Positions 35,408-44,847 are shown, numbered from the stretch's first letter. The stretch is DNA of 64,000 nucleotides from CADEFQ01 sp050249415 (GCA_050249415.1 JBFWQO010000015.1:1-64000); one strand, 5' to 3'. Made by a program: numbers and translations. The notes: generated by a model from the letters alone, not told the origin.

Positions 35408-36901
35408 ATGACCGATCAACATCTTTCCGACCTGCGCTTCTCAGACCTCGACCTCGTGCCACCCGTGATGCAGGGCATCCGGGACGCCGGTTTCGACCGC
35501 TGCACGCCGATCCAGGCCGAAACACTGCCGATCGCACTGGCCGGCCGCGACGTCGCGGGCCAGGCACAGACCGGCACCGGCAAGACCGCCGCGTTCCTCG
35601 TCGCGATCTTCAACCGCCTCCTCTCCCGCGCATCGCCCGGGGACCGCGGCCCGACCGCCATCCGCGCGATCGTGATCGCCCCCACCCGCGAACTGGCGGT
35701 GCAGATCCACAACGACGCCCTCGTGCTCGGCAAGCACACGGGGCAGCGGATCGCGGTGGTCTTCGGTGGCGTCGACTACGACAAGCAGCGCAAGCAGCTC
35801 GCCGACGGTGTCGACCTCCTGATCGGCACGCCGGGGCGCATCATCGACTACTTCAAGCAGCACGTATACGAGTTGCGCCACACCGAAGTGGCGGTGCTCG
35901 ACGAGGCCGACCGCATGTTCGACCTCGGCTTCATCGCCGACATCCGCTTCATCCTGCGGCGCCTGCCGAAGCCCGATGCGCGCCAGTCGATGCTGTTTTC
36001 CGCGACCCTGTCGCACCGCGTGCTCGAACTCGCCCACGAGCACATGAACGATCCCGAGCTCGTGCGCATCGAGCCCGACAAGGTCACCGCGGATCGCGTA
36101 CGCCAGACGATCTACTTCCCCGCGATGGAAGAGAAGATTCCGCTGCTGGTCGGGCTCCTGCGCCAGACCGACGCGCACCGCACGATGGTGTTCGTCAACA
36201 TGAAGCGGACCGCGGAGCGGCTCGAGGCCGCGCTGATCGCCAACGGTTTCTCCGCCCAGGCGATCTCGGGCGACGTGCCGCAGAAAAAGCGTCTCGCGTT
36301 CCTGCGCGATTTCCACAACGGCGATCTCGCCGTGCTGATCGCGACCGATGTCGCCTCGCGCGGCCTGCACGTGCCGGATGTCAGCCACGTGTTCAATTAC
36401 GACCTGCCGCAGGACGCCGCCGATTATGTCCATCGCATCGGCCGCACCGCCCGGGCCGGCGCCGAGGGCGACGCGATCAGCTTCGGCTGCGAGGAATACG
36501 CGGTGAGCCTGCCCGATATCGAGGCCTACATCGGGCGCAAGATCCCGGTCGAGGCGATCGCACCGGGGCAGCTCGCCGAGGTGACGCTGCCGCCGCACAG
36601 CCATCGCCCGCGCGGCCCGCGCCGGCCGATGGATTCGCGCCGCGGCGGGGGTGGTGGCGGTGGCGGGCGCCGGCCCCGCGCGATGGAACGTCGCGGGGGC
36701 GGACGCAGCGACGATCACCGTTCGCGCCCCGCGCCGAGGCCTGCCGATACGCCGTCACCGGACACCCGGCCCGCCGGGACCGCAGGCGAGAGCGCTCCGG
36801 CCACGCCGGGCGCACCGCGCCGACGTCGCCGCAGACGGGGCGGTCGAGGCAAGGGGGGAGGCAACGGTGGCGCTCCGGCGGGCGGTGCCCCTGCGCCGTA
36901 G
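35408..36901 (+). CDS. rhlB: DEAD-box RNA helicase RhlB with Gly/Arg-rich tail
   Basis: RhlB unwinds RNA for the degradosome in enterobacteria. The 497-residue protein has all DEAD-box motifs: the Q motif region FDRCTPIQAETLP, QTGTGKTAAF, PTRELAVQI, VLDEADRMFDLGF, SATLSHRV, IATDVASRGLH and HRIGRTARAG. After residue 395 a low-complexity tail follows, with an uninterrupted poly-Gly run and many RR/RG pairs, typical of RNA-binding extensions. Its position opposite trxA-rho supports RhlB over other helicases. Start ATG 35408; the in-frame ATG at 35369 would lack a ribosome site. Confidence 0.93.
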   Translation: MTDQHLSDLRFSDLDLVPPVMQGIRDAGFDRCTPIQAETLPIALAGRDVAGQAQTGTGKTAAFLVAIFNRLLSRASPGDRGPTAIRAIVIAPTRELAVQIHNDALVLGKHTGQRIAVVFGGVDYDKQRKQLADGVDLLIGTPGRIIDYFKQHVYELRHTEVAVLDEADRMFDLGFIADIRFILRRLPKPDARQSMLFSATLSHRVLELAHEHMNDPELVRIEPDKVTADRVRQTIYFPAMEEKIPLLVGLLRQTDAHRTMVFVNMKRTAERLEAALIANGFSAQAISGDVPQKKRLAFLRDFHNGDLAVLIATDVASRGLHVPDVSHVFNYDLPQDAADYVHRIGRTARAGAEGDAISFGCEEYAVSLPDIEAYIGRKIPVEAIAPGQLAEVTLPPHSHRPRGPRRPMDSRRGGGGGGGGRRPRAMERRGGGRSDDHRSRPAPRPADTPSPDTRPAGTAGESAPATPGAPRRRRRRRGGRGKGGGNGGAPAGGAPAP

Positions 36902-36916
36902 GCGCAGCGCGCCCGC

Positions 36917-37588
36917 TCAATGCGTGGCTGCGAGCAGGTCCGCCACGTGATCGACGGACGGAAACTCGTCGTGCCGTCGCAGCTCGCGCGTCGTGTCGGG
37001 CCTGCGCACCGCGATCACATGGCCGATGCCCGCGCGCCGCGCGGCATCGAGCACCGGCAGGCTGTCGTCGATGAACAGCGTCCGTGCCGGATCGAAGGGC
37101 TCCACCGCGCTCACCCCGCTCCAGAAGCGCGGGTCTTCCTTCGGCGCGCCGAAGCGGTGCGAGCTGAACGACGCATCGAAGCAGCTGCGCACGGCGGTCA
37201 CCTCGTCCTTGATGGCGAGTGTCGCGGGGTGGGCGTTGGTCAGCAGCACGAGCCGCTTGCCGAGCGCGCGCAGCGCCGCGAGCAGCTGCCTCGCTCCCGG
37301 CAGCCACGCGATGCGCGCCCGCTCCTCGCGGTGCACCTGCGCGATATCGACGCCGAGCTCGCGCGACCAGTACTCGATGTCGTACCAGTCGAGCGTACCC
37401 TCGACCGCCTTGAAGCGCGGCGCGAGCGCCGCGAGCGCCGCCCGGGGCGCGAGGCCGGCGCGCGCACCCCATTCCCGCGGAATGCGCTCGAGCCAGATGT
37501 AATTGTCGTAGGCGAGGTCGAGCAATGTGCCGTCGAGGTCGAACAGCACGTGATCGACGCGGGAAAAATCGAATGCGGAAGAGATCAT
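36917..37588 (-). CDS. HAD-family hydrolase (YrfG-like nucleotidase)
   Basis: A 223-residue HAD phosphatase. Motif I is HVLFDLDGTLLDLAYDN, motif II LVLLTNAHP, and motif III/IV lies in APKEDPRFWSGV with TLFIDDSLPVLDAARRAGI. The W-E-R-I-P segment after motif I and overall length resemble YrfG (GMP/IMP nucleotidase) of E. coli, which is the likely class, but substrate is not proven by sequence. Start ATG 37588; ATG 37597 is an alternative. It converges on rhlB and is divergent from the PHP gene. Confidence 0.85.
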   Translation of the reverse strand: MISSAFDFSRVDHVLFDLDGTLLDLAYDNYIWLERIPREWGARAGLAPRAALAALAPRFKAVEGTLDWYDIEYWSRELGVDIAQVHREERARIAWLPGARQLLAALRALGKRLVLLTNAHPATLAIKDEVTAVRSCFDASFSSHRFGAPKEDPRFWSGVSAVEPFDPARTLFIDDSLPVLDAARRAGIGHVIAVRRPDTTRELRRHDEFPSVDHVADLLAATH

Positions 37589-37645
37589 CGGCGGCATTCT
37601 ACCCGCGCCCGCCGCCGCCGCCGCGGGCACGGTTGAGGCGCAGTC

Positions 37646-38494
37646 ATGCCGGGGCACGATCGCGTCGACCTGCACACCCACAGCCTTCATTCGGATGGCG
37701 TGCTGTCGCCGGCCGATCTTGTCGCGCTCGCCGTGGCCCGCGGCGTCACGCTGCTCGCGCTCACCGACCACGACACGACGGCCGGCTGCGCCGAGGCCCG
37801 CACGGCCTGCGACGCGGCGGGCATCCGCTTCATCGCCGGCATCGAACTCTCGACACAGTGGCGCGGGCAGGCGATCCACGTCGTCGGGCTCGGGGTCGAC
37901 GCGGACTCGCCTGCGCTCGCGGCGCAGGTCGGGGAGATCGCACGGCGACGGCACGAACGCATCCTTGCGATCGGCGATCGCCTCGCCGCGCGCGGTCGCA
38001 TTGCCGGCCGTGACGTCGTGGCGCACGCGCTCGCCGCAGGCGGCATCCCGACGCGCATGCACCTGGCGCGCTCGCTCGTGGCGCTCGGGCACGCGGAGGG
38101 CACGCAGCAGGCGTTCGACAAGTGGCTCGGCCGCGGGCGCCCGGGCCATGTGCCCGTCGAGTGGCCGGCGCTCGGCGAGGCATTGCCGCGCCTCGCGGGC
38201 GCATGCCGCGCCACGGTCCTGGCGCACCCACATCGATACAAGTTGTCGGGCGGCGCGCTGCGCGCACTCGCGGCGGAGTTCGCGGCGGACGGCGGAACGG
38301 GGCTCGAGGTCAGCATGGCCGGCATGGGCCCCGGCGACCACGAGCGCATCGCCGCGCTCGCGCGCCGCCATGGCCTCGCGGGCTCCGCCGGCTCGGATTT
38401 CCACGATCCGGCGGTACGATGGAATCCGCCCGGTCGGTTCGTTAAGCTACCCGGTGGCATCGCTCCGGTGACCGAGCGCCTCGACGACGCGTGA
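37646..38494 (+). CDS. PHP-domain phosphoesterase (RNase AM/YciV-like)
   Basis: A 282-residue PHP-fold metal hydrolase with VDLHTHSLHSDGVLSPADLV, LALTDHDTTAG, GIELST, the HPHRYKL segment and GSAGSDFHDP, which together supply the trinuclear metal site. The closest familiar members are E. coli YciV/TrpH (RNase AM), which remove 5' nucleotides from short RNAs and 3',5'-bisphosphonucleotides. A role in RNA turnover is likely but inferred. It is followed 3 bases later by the YdcH-like gene. Confidence 0.85.
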   Translation: MPGHDRVDLHTHSLHSDGVLSPADLVALAVARGVTLLALTDHDTTAGCAEARTACDAAGIRFIAGIELSTQWRGQAIHVVGLGVDADSPALAAQVGEIARRRHERILAIGDRLAARGRIAGRDVVAHALAAGGIPTRMHLARSLVALGHAEGTQQAFDKWLGRGRPGHVPVEWPALGEALPRLAGACRATVLAHPHRYKLSGGALRALAAEFAADGGTGLEVSMAGMGPGDHERIAALARRHGLAGSAGSDFHDPAVRWNPPGRFVKLPGGIAPVTERLDDA

Positions 38495-38497
38495 CGG

Positions 38498-38722
38498 ATG
38501 ATCGAAATCGAAGATAACGTCGATCGCGAACTGTTCCGCAACATCGAGAAGTTGCGGCAGCTGCGCATCGAGCACCGCGATCTCGACCAGGTGATCGAGC
38601 GGCTCTCGATGGATATCCACGTCGACGAACTGCAGCTGAAGCGCCTGAAGAAGCGCAAACTCAACCTGAAAGACCAGATCACGCGCCTCGAGAGCGAGCT
38701 GATCCCGGACCTCAATGCGTAA
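38498..38722 (+). CDS. YdcH family (DUF465) small coiled-coil protein
   Basis: A 74-residue protein of two helices (ELFRNIEKLRQLRIEHRDLD and ELQLKRLKKRKLNLKDQITR), the pattern of the YdcH/SlyX-like DUF465 family, whose function is unknown. The basic central segment LKRLKKRKLNLKDQI is the family signature. It starts 3 bases after the PHP gene and its end overlaps the mscS-type start by 8 bases. Confidence 0.82.
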   Translation: MIEIEDNVDRELFRNIEKLRQLRIEHRDLDQVIERLSMDIHVDELQLKRLKKRKLNLKDQITRLESELIPDLNA

Positions 38723-40064
38723 CGCCGGAACCGCCCTGCGCGACTTCTTCGCCCGTCTCACCGATCCCGCGGTCCTCGCGCAGCTGTTTGCGGTGCTGAT
38801 CGTCGTGCTCGTCGCGATCGCGGTCGCGAGCCTCGTGCGCACGTGGTATCGCAGGCGCCGCAGCGGCGCGCCGCACACCGGTTTCACCGGCCAGGTCGTC
38901 GAAGCCACCACGATCCTGCTGCCGATTCTCGTTGCGACGGCGCTGCTGCTCGCGACCGATGTCGGGTTCGCGGCGTTCGGCCTCGACTACGCGGTCGTGG
39001 ACCATGCGCTGCAGCTGGCCGCGGCGCTCGTGGTCGTGCGCCTCGCGGTCTATGTGTTGCGCCAGCTGCTTGGCGAACGATCGTGGCTCAAGGGCTGGCA
39101 GAACCAGTTCACGTTCGTCGTGTGGCTCGCCGTCGCGTTCGAGCTCCTCGGCTGGTTCGAGGCGGTGGAGCGGGGGCTGAACCGCATCGACCTGCTGCCG
39201 GGCAAGGCGTCGTTCACGATCTGGGAGCTGATCAAGTCGATCGTGATCGTGACCTTCATCGTGATCGTGACCACGCTGATCGCGCGCACGATCGAGCGGC
39301 GGGTGATGCAGGTGAGCGGGCTCGCGCTGTCGACCCGGATCGGCATCTCGAAGTTCTCGTATTTCATCCTCATCGGCCTCGGCCTGCTGGTCGGCATCAA
39401 TGCCGCAGGCGTCGACCTCACGGCGCTCACCGTGCTCACCGGCGCGATCGGCGTCGGCCTCGGCTTCGGGCTGCGCGAGATCGCCGGCAACTTCGTCTCG
39501 GGCTTCGTGCTGCTGATGGACAAGTCGATCAGGCCCGGCGACGTGATCAGCTTCACCGGCGTCGGCGGCCTTGCCGGCACCACCACCGACAACTTCGGCT
39601 GGGTGCAGGAACTGCGCGGCCGCCACATCGTCGTGCGCGATCGCGACGGGGTCGAGACGCTGGTGCCGAACCAGTTCGTGATCACGAACTCGGTGATCAA
39701 CTGGAGCTATTCCGATGCGCGCGTGCGCATCAGGCTGCCGGTCAGGATCAGCTACCAGGACGACCCGGAGAAGGCGCTCGCGCTGCTGCAGCACGCGGCC
39801 GCCGACCATCCGCGCATCCTGCGCGAGCCCGGCCCGGCCACGCGCCTGATGTCCTTCGAGGATTACGGCATGCGTCTCGAGCTGCGCTTCTGGATCGCGG
39901 ACCCGATGAACGGGGTCAACAACGTGCGCTCGGACGTCAATCGCGCGATCTTTCGCCTGTTCCGCGAGGCAGGCATCACCATTCCGGTGGCGCAGCGCGA
40001 CCTGCGGATGCTGCCGCCGCCCAGCCATGCCGATCCGCGTCTCGCGCCAGATCGAGATTCCTGA
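38715..40064 (+). CDS. MscS-family mechanosensitive channel
   Basis: A 449-residue inner-membrane channel that would open under osmotic downshock. It has four or five predicted membrane segments before the conserved pore helix TM3 (TGAIGVGLGFGLREIAGNFV, then SGFVLLMDKSIRPGDVIS). The beta domain with VVRDRDGVETLVPNQFVITN-type sequence and an alpha/beta cytosolic vestibule follow. Extra N-terminal helices place it among the longer MscS paralogues rather than E. coli MscS itself. It overlaps the YdcH-like gene and its last 38 bases overlap arfB. Confidence 0.92.
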   Translation: MRNAGTALRDFFARLTDPAVLAQLFAVLIVVLVAIAVASLVRTWYRRRRSGAPHTGFTGQVVEATTILLPILVATALLLATDVGFAAFGLDYAVVDHALQLAAALVVVRLAVYVLRQLLGERSWLKGWQNQFTFVVWLAVAFELLGWFEAVERGLNRIDLLPGKASFTIWELIKSIVIVTFIVIVTTLIARTIERRVMQVSGLALSTRIGISKFSYFILIGLGLLVGINAAGVDLTALTVLTGAIGVGLGFGLREIAGNFVSGFVLLMDKSIRPGDVISFTGVGGLAGTTTDNFGWVQELRGRHIVVRDRDGVETLVPNQFVITNSVINWSYSDARVRIRLPVRISYQDDPEKALALLQHAAADHPRILREPGPATRLMSFEDYGMRLELRFWIADPMNGVNNVRSDVNRAIFRLFREAGITIPVAQRDLRMLPPPSHADPRLAPDRDS

Positions 40065-40452
40065 CACCGACCTCGCGGTGTCGTTCCTGCGCGCGTCCGG
40101 CCCGGGTGGCCAGAACGTCAACAAAGTCGCGTCCGCGGTCCAGCTGCGCTTCGACCTCGCGGGCACGCTCGCCCTGGCGCCGCGTGTCAAGGACCGGCTG
40201 CGCGCCCTCGCCGGCCACCGACTCGCCGCCGACGGCGCGATCCTCATCCATGCGCGTACGCATCGCAGCCAGGCCGACAACCGGCGCGACGCGGAGGCGC
40301 GGCTCGCGGACCTGGTCCGCAGCGCATTGATCGAACCGAAGGTGCGTCGCGCCACGAAGCCGACCCGCGCCTCACAGGAGCGGCGCCTCGCGTCGAAGGC
40401 CCGCGCGCAGCGCGTCAAGCGCCTGCGAGGGCGCGTCGGCCGCGACGACTAG
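40027..40452 (+). CDS. arfB: Alternative ribosome-rescue factor ArfB
   Basis: ArfB frees ribosomes stalled at mRNA ends by hydrolysing peptidyl-tRNA. The 141-residue protein has the class I release-factor motif GPGGQNVNK (GGQ at 27-29) and the long basic C-terminal tail (TRASQERRLASKARAQRVKR) that enters the empty mRNA channel; no codon-recognition domain is present. Length matches E. coli YaeJ (140). It starts inside the end of the channel gene, suggesting coupled translation. Confidence 0.95.
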   Translation: MPIRVSRQIEIPDTDLAVSFLRASGPGGQNVNKVASAVQLRFDLAGTLALAPRVKDRLRALAGHRLAADGAILIHARTHRSQADNRRDAEARLADLVRSALIEPKVRRATKPTRASQERRLASKARAQRVKRLRGRVGRDD

Positions 40453-40458
40453 GGACTG

Positions 40459-41115
40459 TCACCGCCCGGCGGGCGGCTGCTCGCCACTGAAAATGACCGG
40501 CGTCGCGCCGCTCACGTCGCCGATCTGCGCGCGATCGCTGACATGGAGCTCCACCTCGCGCGCAAACTTGAGCGGCCCCTGCACGATCGCGCCCGGGCCG
40601 ATGACTATCCGTGGCACATGCTTCGTGAACGACAGCGAAAAGCCGGTAGTCGGCTCGTAGGTGATGCCGCCTTCGACGCGGGAGCCCGTCCCGACGGTGA
40701 TGTCGCCGCCCACGGTCCGGATGCCGCGACCGACATGCGCGCCCTCGAGCGTGAACGTACCGTTGACGTTCTGCAGTTCGCCGCCCACGTCGGCGCCCCG
40801 GCGCAGCGTCACCGCACCATTGACAGCCGTGACGTCGCCCGTCACGCGTGCGCCCTCGCCGACCGTGATCGCGCCGTTGACCGTGGTCGCGGATTCGGCG
40901 CTCGCCCGCGCGCCGATCGCGATGGAACCGTTCACGGTGGAGGCGGCCTTGACCGACGCCTCCGGGGCAATCCGTATGCGGCCGTTGACGGTGGAGGCAT
41001 CGGCCGGTGGCTGCCCGGCGGCGACTTCCACCGAGCCGTTGACGCGCTCGCTGCCGTCGGGGCCCATGCATGCGGCCAGCAGCACGGCGCACAGCATTGC
41101 GGCCTGCGCTCTCAT
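40459..41115 (-). CDS. Lipoprotein with repeated VNG motifs (beta-solenoid-like)
   Basis: A 218-residue predicted lipoprotein: short signal with VLLAAC lipobox, then about eight repeats of roughly 17-18 residues each with T/R-VNG (STVNGSIAIG, TTVNGAITVG, TAVNGAVTLR, QNVNGTFTLE). This resembles bactofilin-like or DUF4097-like beta solenoids that coat membranes. The function is unknown. Start ATG 41115 is the shortest that gives a lipoprotein signal. It follows the MFS gene by 20 bases in the asnB operon direction. Confidence 0.75.
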   Translation of the reverse strand: MRAQAAMLCAVLLAACMGPDGSERVNGSVEVAAGQPPADASTVNGRIRIAPEASVKAASTVNGSIAIGARASAESATTVNGAITVGEGARVTGDVTAVNGAVTLRRGADVGGELQNVNGTFTLEGAHVGRGIRTVGGDITVGTGSRVEGGITYEPTTGFSLSFTKHVPRIVIGPGAIVQGPLKFAREVELHVSDRAQIGDVSGATPVIFSGEQPPAGR

Positions 41116-41135
41116 GCCGGATATGGTGCCAGAAT

Positions 41136-42854
41136 TCATCGCGTGTTGCGCCCGGGCGGCGCATCCGGCTCGACACTGCCCGGAAACAGCGGGTGCGTCA
41201 TCGATGCGCGCTCACCGATGCGTTCGCCGTAGGACTTGGTGGCCGCCTCGAGCGCGGTTGGCGGACGGTCGAGGAACCGCACGATGCGCGGCCGGCCCTC
41301 GCCGCGATGGAAGCTGTGCGCGTGCTCCTCGATCGCCTGGTCGGCGCGTGTCAGGCGCAGGCGGCGGCGCAGGTGTGCGGTCCAGGTCGGGCTGTGGAAG
41401 CGTTCGACCCAGGTCTCCGGGTGGTCGATGTCCTGCATCAGGCTCCAGCCGCGCGCGCCGTCGCGGCGCCTCACGCGGGCGAGCTCGAGCATCGCCGCGA
41501 CGAAGGCGACGTGGTCCTCCTGCGCGATGTGGTATTCGACGTTGACGACGATCGGGCCGCTCTGCGGAACGATGTCCAGTTTTGGCGACATCGCCGGCAG
41601 GCCTTTGCGGAGCGAATCGAGGTCCTGGGTCTCGTCCTGCGGCACGCGCAGCCAGCGGCCGAGCGGCACCGACAGCAGGAACCCGACGCCCGCCGCGACG
41701 AGGCTCGCGCGCAGCGACACGCCATGGGCCACCTCGCCCCACAGCCAACTGCCGAGCGCGAGGCCGCCGAAGGTCATCATCTGGTAGATGGCGACCGTGC
41801 GCCCGACGACCCAGCGTGGCGAGGAGATCTGCACCGAGGAATTGAACGTCGAGAGACAGCCGACCCACGCGGCGCCGGCGCCGCAGAGCGCGAGCATCGT
41901 CGTCGCGAGCCACGGACTGAACGCGGTCGCGATCGAACCGAAGCCGAAGAGCGCACTGCCCGCCCGCACGATCGCCTCGTTCGACATCTGCTGGCGCAAG
42001 TGCGACACCATCAGCGCACCGACGACCGCGCCGGTGCCGAACGCGCCGAGCAGCACGCCGTAGGTGACCGCGCCGCCCCCGACGAGGTCGCGGGCGATGA
42101 GCGGCATCAGTGCCCAGACCGCGCTGCCGAGCACCCCGAAGATCGTGGCGCGCACGAAGATGGCGACCAGCAGCGGTGACAGGCGCGCATATCGCAGCCC
42201 CGCGAACATCGCGTCGCCGAGACGCTCCGGCGGCAGCGTGCGCTGGGGCGGCGGGCGGCGCCAGGCCCCCAGTACCCCGAGCAGGCCGACATAGGACACG
42301 GCATTCACGAGGAACGCGAACTGTGCGCCGAACGCGGCGACGATCGCGCCGCCGATCGCAGGCCCTAGGGTGCGGGCGATGTTGAAGCCTAGGCTGTTCA
42401 GCGCCACCGCACTCGGCACGAGTGCGCGCGGCACCTGCTCGCCGACCGAAGACTGCCAGGCCGGCCCGTAGAGCGCCGCGCCACAACCGAGCAGGAAGGT
42501 GAAGCCGAGCAGCATCCACGGCGTGATGTGGCCGCGCCAGGTGGTCCACGCGAGCGCGAGCGACACGAGCAGCATGACCGCCTGCGCGATGAGCATCAGG
42601 CGTCGGCGGTCCCAGATGTCGGACAGCGCGCCTGCGAGCAGCGACAGCAGCATGATCGGCAGCGTCGTCGAGGTCTGCACGAGCGCGACCATGTCCGCCG
42701 AGGGCGCGATCGAGATCATGAGCCACGCGGCCCCGACGCCCTGGATCAGGCTGCCGAACGTCGAGATGAGCGTCGCGATCCAGATCGCCGCGAAGATGCG
42801 CACCTCGAACGGCGCGAGGGTGGCGACGCGCCAGCGCTCGAAGGCCGCGTTCAT
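41136..42854 (-). CDS. MFS exporter with C-terminal ABM-like domain
   Basis: A 572-residue major facilitator of the EntS-like (MFS_3) type with about 12 membrane segments. The motif DIWDRRRLMLIAQ is the conserved loop 2-3 signature. Beyond the membrane part, about 130 residues form a soluble alpha/beta domain (IVVNVEYHIAQEDHVAFVAA, then WVERFHSPTWTAHLRRRLRL) resembling antibiotic-biosynthesis-monooxygenase folds, as in other MFS_3 proteins. Export of a small molecule is expected. ATG 42854 overlaps the asnB stop (ATGA), so the two are coupled and the exported compound may be the product of the amidotransferase. Confidence 0.86.
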   Translation of the reverse strand: MNAAFERWRVATLAPFEVRIFAAIWIATLISTFGSLIQGVGAAWLMISIAPSADMVALVQTSTTLPIMLLSLLAGALSDIWDRRRLMLIAQAVMLLVSLALAWTTWRGHITPWMLLGFTFLLGCGAALYGPAWQSSVGEQVPRALVPSAVALNSLGFNIARTLGPAIGGAIVAAFGAQFAFLVNAVSYVGLLGVLGAWRRPPPQRTLPPERLGDAMFAGLRYARLSPLLVAIFVRATIFGVLGSAVWALMPLIARDLVGGGAVTYGVLLGAFGTGAVVGALMVSHLRQQMSNEAIVRAGSALFGFGSIATAFSPWLATTMLALCGAGAAWVGCLSTFNSSVQISSPRWVVGRTVAIYQMMTFGGLALGSWLWGEVAHGVSLRASLVAAGVGFLLSVPLGRWLRVPQDETQDLDSLRKGLPAMSPKLDIVPQSGPIVVNVEYHIAQEDHVAFVAAMLELARVRRRDGARGWSLMQDIDHPETWVERFHSPTWTAHLRRRLRLTRADQAIEEHAHSFHRGEGRPRIVRFLDRPPTALEAATKSYGERIGERASMTHPLFPGSVEPDAPPGRNTR

Positions 42855-44785
42855 GGACGCGCCGCCGCCGATGCCTCGAGCCAGGCCTGGAACATCAGCA
42901 CGTTCCACAGGTGCGTGTGCCACTTGCGTCGGCCCTGGGCAAAGCGCGTCCACAGATCCCGCACGATCGCGGCATCGAAGTACCCTTCGCGCTCGAGCCT
43001 CTCGCGCGCGAGCAGCGCTTCCGCCCAGTCCTGCAGGGGCCCGCGCAGCCAGTCGGACACCGGCGCACCGAAACCCTGCTTCGCACGCCCCACGACATCA
43101 GCGGGCACGTATCGCGCGAGCAGGCGGCGCAGCAGCCACTTGGTCGTGTCGCCCCGCAGCTTGAGGTCGGGCGGCAGCGACCACGCGAACTCGACCACGC
43201 GGAAATCGAGGAGCGGTGCCCGCGCCTCGAGACCGACCGCCATCGTCGCGCGGTCGACCTTCACCAGGATGTCGTCCGGCAGGTACGTCACGAAATCGAG
43301 GTACGTGTAGCGATCGACGAGCGTGCCGCCCTGCAGGCGGCGGGCGGGATCGGCAAACGGGGTCGGCGGCTCGATGCCGCCGCGCACCACCCGTTCCGGA
43401 TGCCGCCAGCGCGACATGCGCAGCAGATACGTGTCCTCCGGCGTCATCGCAGCCAGCTCCTGTGCCGCCTGGCGCAGCGCGCTGCCGCGCGGCTCGAGGC
43501 CCGCCCAGGGCTGCAGCAGCCGCCGGACCGCGGCCTTGCCGGCGCCCGGCACCGCATCGAGCAATCGCGCGATGCGCAGTGCCCTGCCATAGCGCCGATA
43601 GCCGCCGAAGAGCTCGTCACCGCCATCGCCCGACAGCACGACCGTGACGTCGCGCCGCGCGAGCTGCGAGACGAGCATCGTCGGAATCTGCGACGAATCG
43701 GCGAACGGCTCGTCGAAGACGTCCGCCAGTGCCGGCACCATTGCGAGTGCGTCGTCGCCGCTCACGTAGAGCTCGGTGTGGGCCGTGCCAAGATGCCGGG
43801 CGACCCTGCGGGCGGCAGGCGCCTCGTCGCGCCGCGGATCCTCGAAGCCGATGCTGAAGGTGCGCACCGGCGCACGCGCCTCGGCCTGCATCAGCGCGGT
43901 GACGAGCGAGGAATCGATGCCGCCGGAGAGGAACGCGCCGAGCGGCACGTCGGCTTCGAGCCGGATACGCACCGCATCGCGCAGCAGCTCGTCGAGCCGC
44001 ACGAGTGCGCCGTCGCTGCCGCCGGCAAACGGGGCCGCGAGCGCCGCGCCGGCCTGTTCGCGCGGGTCCCAGAACGCCTGTGCGGCCGCGACGGGTCGAT
44101 GCGCGGCCGCGCCGGCGGCGACGTCGGCCGCGGTGAGCTGCACGATCGTGCCCGGTGCGACCTTGAACACGCCCTCGAAGATCGACCACGGCGACGGCAC
44201 GTAGTTGAACCGCAGCATCGCCTGCAGCGCCCCGCGTTCCACGGCCGGGCGTGCGCCCGGCAGGGCCATCAGTGCTTTCAGTTCCGACCCGAACGCAAGG
44301 TCGCGGCCCCACCAGCCGTAGTACAGCGGCTTCTTGCCGACCCTGTCGCGCGCGAGGGTCAGCGTGCGCGTGACCCTGTCCCACAGGGCAAAGGCGAACA
44401 TGCCGTTCGCATCGCGCAAGGCCGCCGCGAGTCCGCGCGCCTCGATCGCGGCGAGCAGCACTTCGGTATCCGAGTGCCCGCGAAACCGCGCGCCCTCGCG
44501 TTCGAGTGCCGCGCGCAGGGCGCGGAAATTGTAGATCTCGCCGTTGAAGGCGATCCGGTAACGACCCGACGCCGACGCCATGGGCTGGTGGCCGGCGGCG
44601 GTGAGATCGATGATCGCGAGGCGCCGGTGAGCGAGGGCCGCGCCCGCGGCGCCATCGACCCACACGCCCGCATCGTCCGGCCCCCGGTGTGCAATCGTAT
44701 CGGCCATGCGCACCGCGAGCGCACGCAGTTCGTCCGCGCGCGCTTCATCCGGAGAGCCGACGAGTATTCCCGCGATGCCGCACAT
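42851..44785 (-). CDS. asnB: Glutamine-hydrolysing asparagine synthase
   Basis: A 644-residue AsnB-type amidotransferase. The N-terminal class II glutaminase has the catalytic Cys2 (MCGIAGILVG), HRGPDDAG and AFNGEIYNFRALR. The synthase domain has the PP-loop FLSGGIDSSLVTAL and SGDGGDELFGGYRRY. Family members make asparagine or amidate other acids, for example cell-surface sugars or natural products. The neighbouring exporter and CDP-glycerol-transferase-like gene suggest a surface or secreted compound rather than housekeeping asparagine supply, but this is inference. It heads a leftward operon asnB-MFS-lipoprotein. Confidence 0.92.
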   Translation of the reverse strand: MCGIAGILVGSPDEARADELRALAVRMADTIAHRGPDDAGVWVDGAAGAALAHRRLAIIDLTAAGHQPMASASGRYRIAFNGEIYNFRALRAALEREGARFRGHSDTEVLLAAIEARGLAAALRDANGMFAFALWDRVTRTLTLARDRVGKKPLYYGWWGRDLAFGSELKALMALPGARPAVERGALQAMLRFNYVPSPWSIFEGVFKVAPGTIVQLTAADVAAGAAAHRPVAAAQAFWDPREQAGAALAAPFAGGSDGALVRLDELLRDAVRIRLEADVPLGAFLSGGIDSSLVTALMQAEARAPVRTFSIGFEDPRRDEAPAARRVARHLGTAHTELYVSGDDALAMVPALADVFDEPFADSSQIPTMLVSQLARRDVTVVLSGDGGDELFGGYRRYGRALRIARLLDAVPGAGKAAVRRLLQPWAGLEPRGSALRQAAQELAAMTPEDTYLLRMSRWRHPERVVRGGIEPPTPFADPARRLQGGTLVDRYTYLDFVTYLPDDILVKVDRATMAVGLEARAPLLDFRVVEFAWSLPPDLKLRGDTTKWLLRRLLARYVPADVVGRAKQGFGAPVSDWLRGPLQDWAEALLARERLEREGYFDAAIVRDLWTRFAQGRRKWHTHLWNVLMFQAWLEASAAARP

Positions 44786-44847
44786 GAGCGCGCATAGTGG
44801 CGGCTCGCCACGGATTCGGCAATTTCGCTTGCTATGATGGCCGCCGC

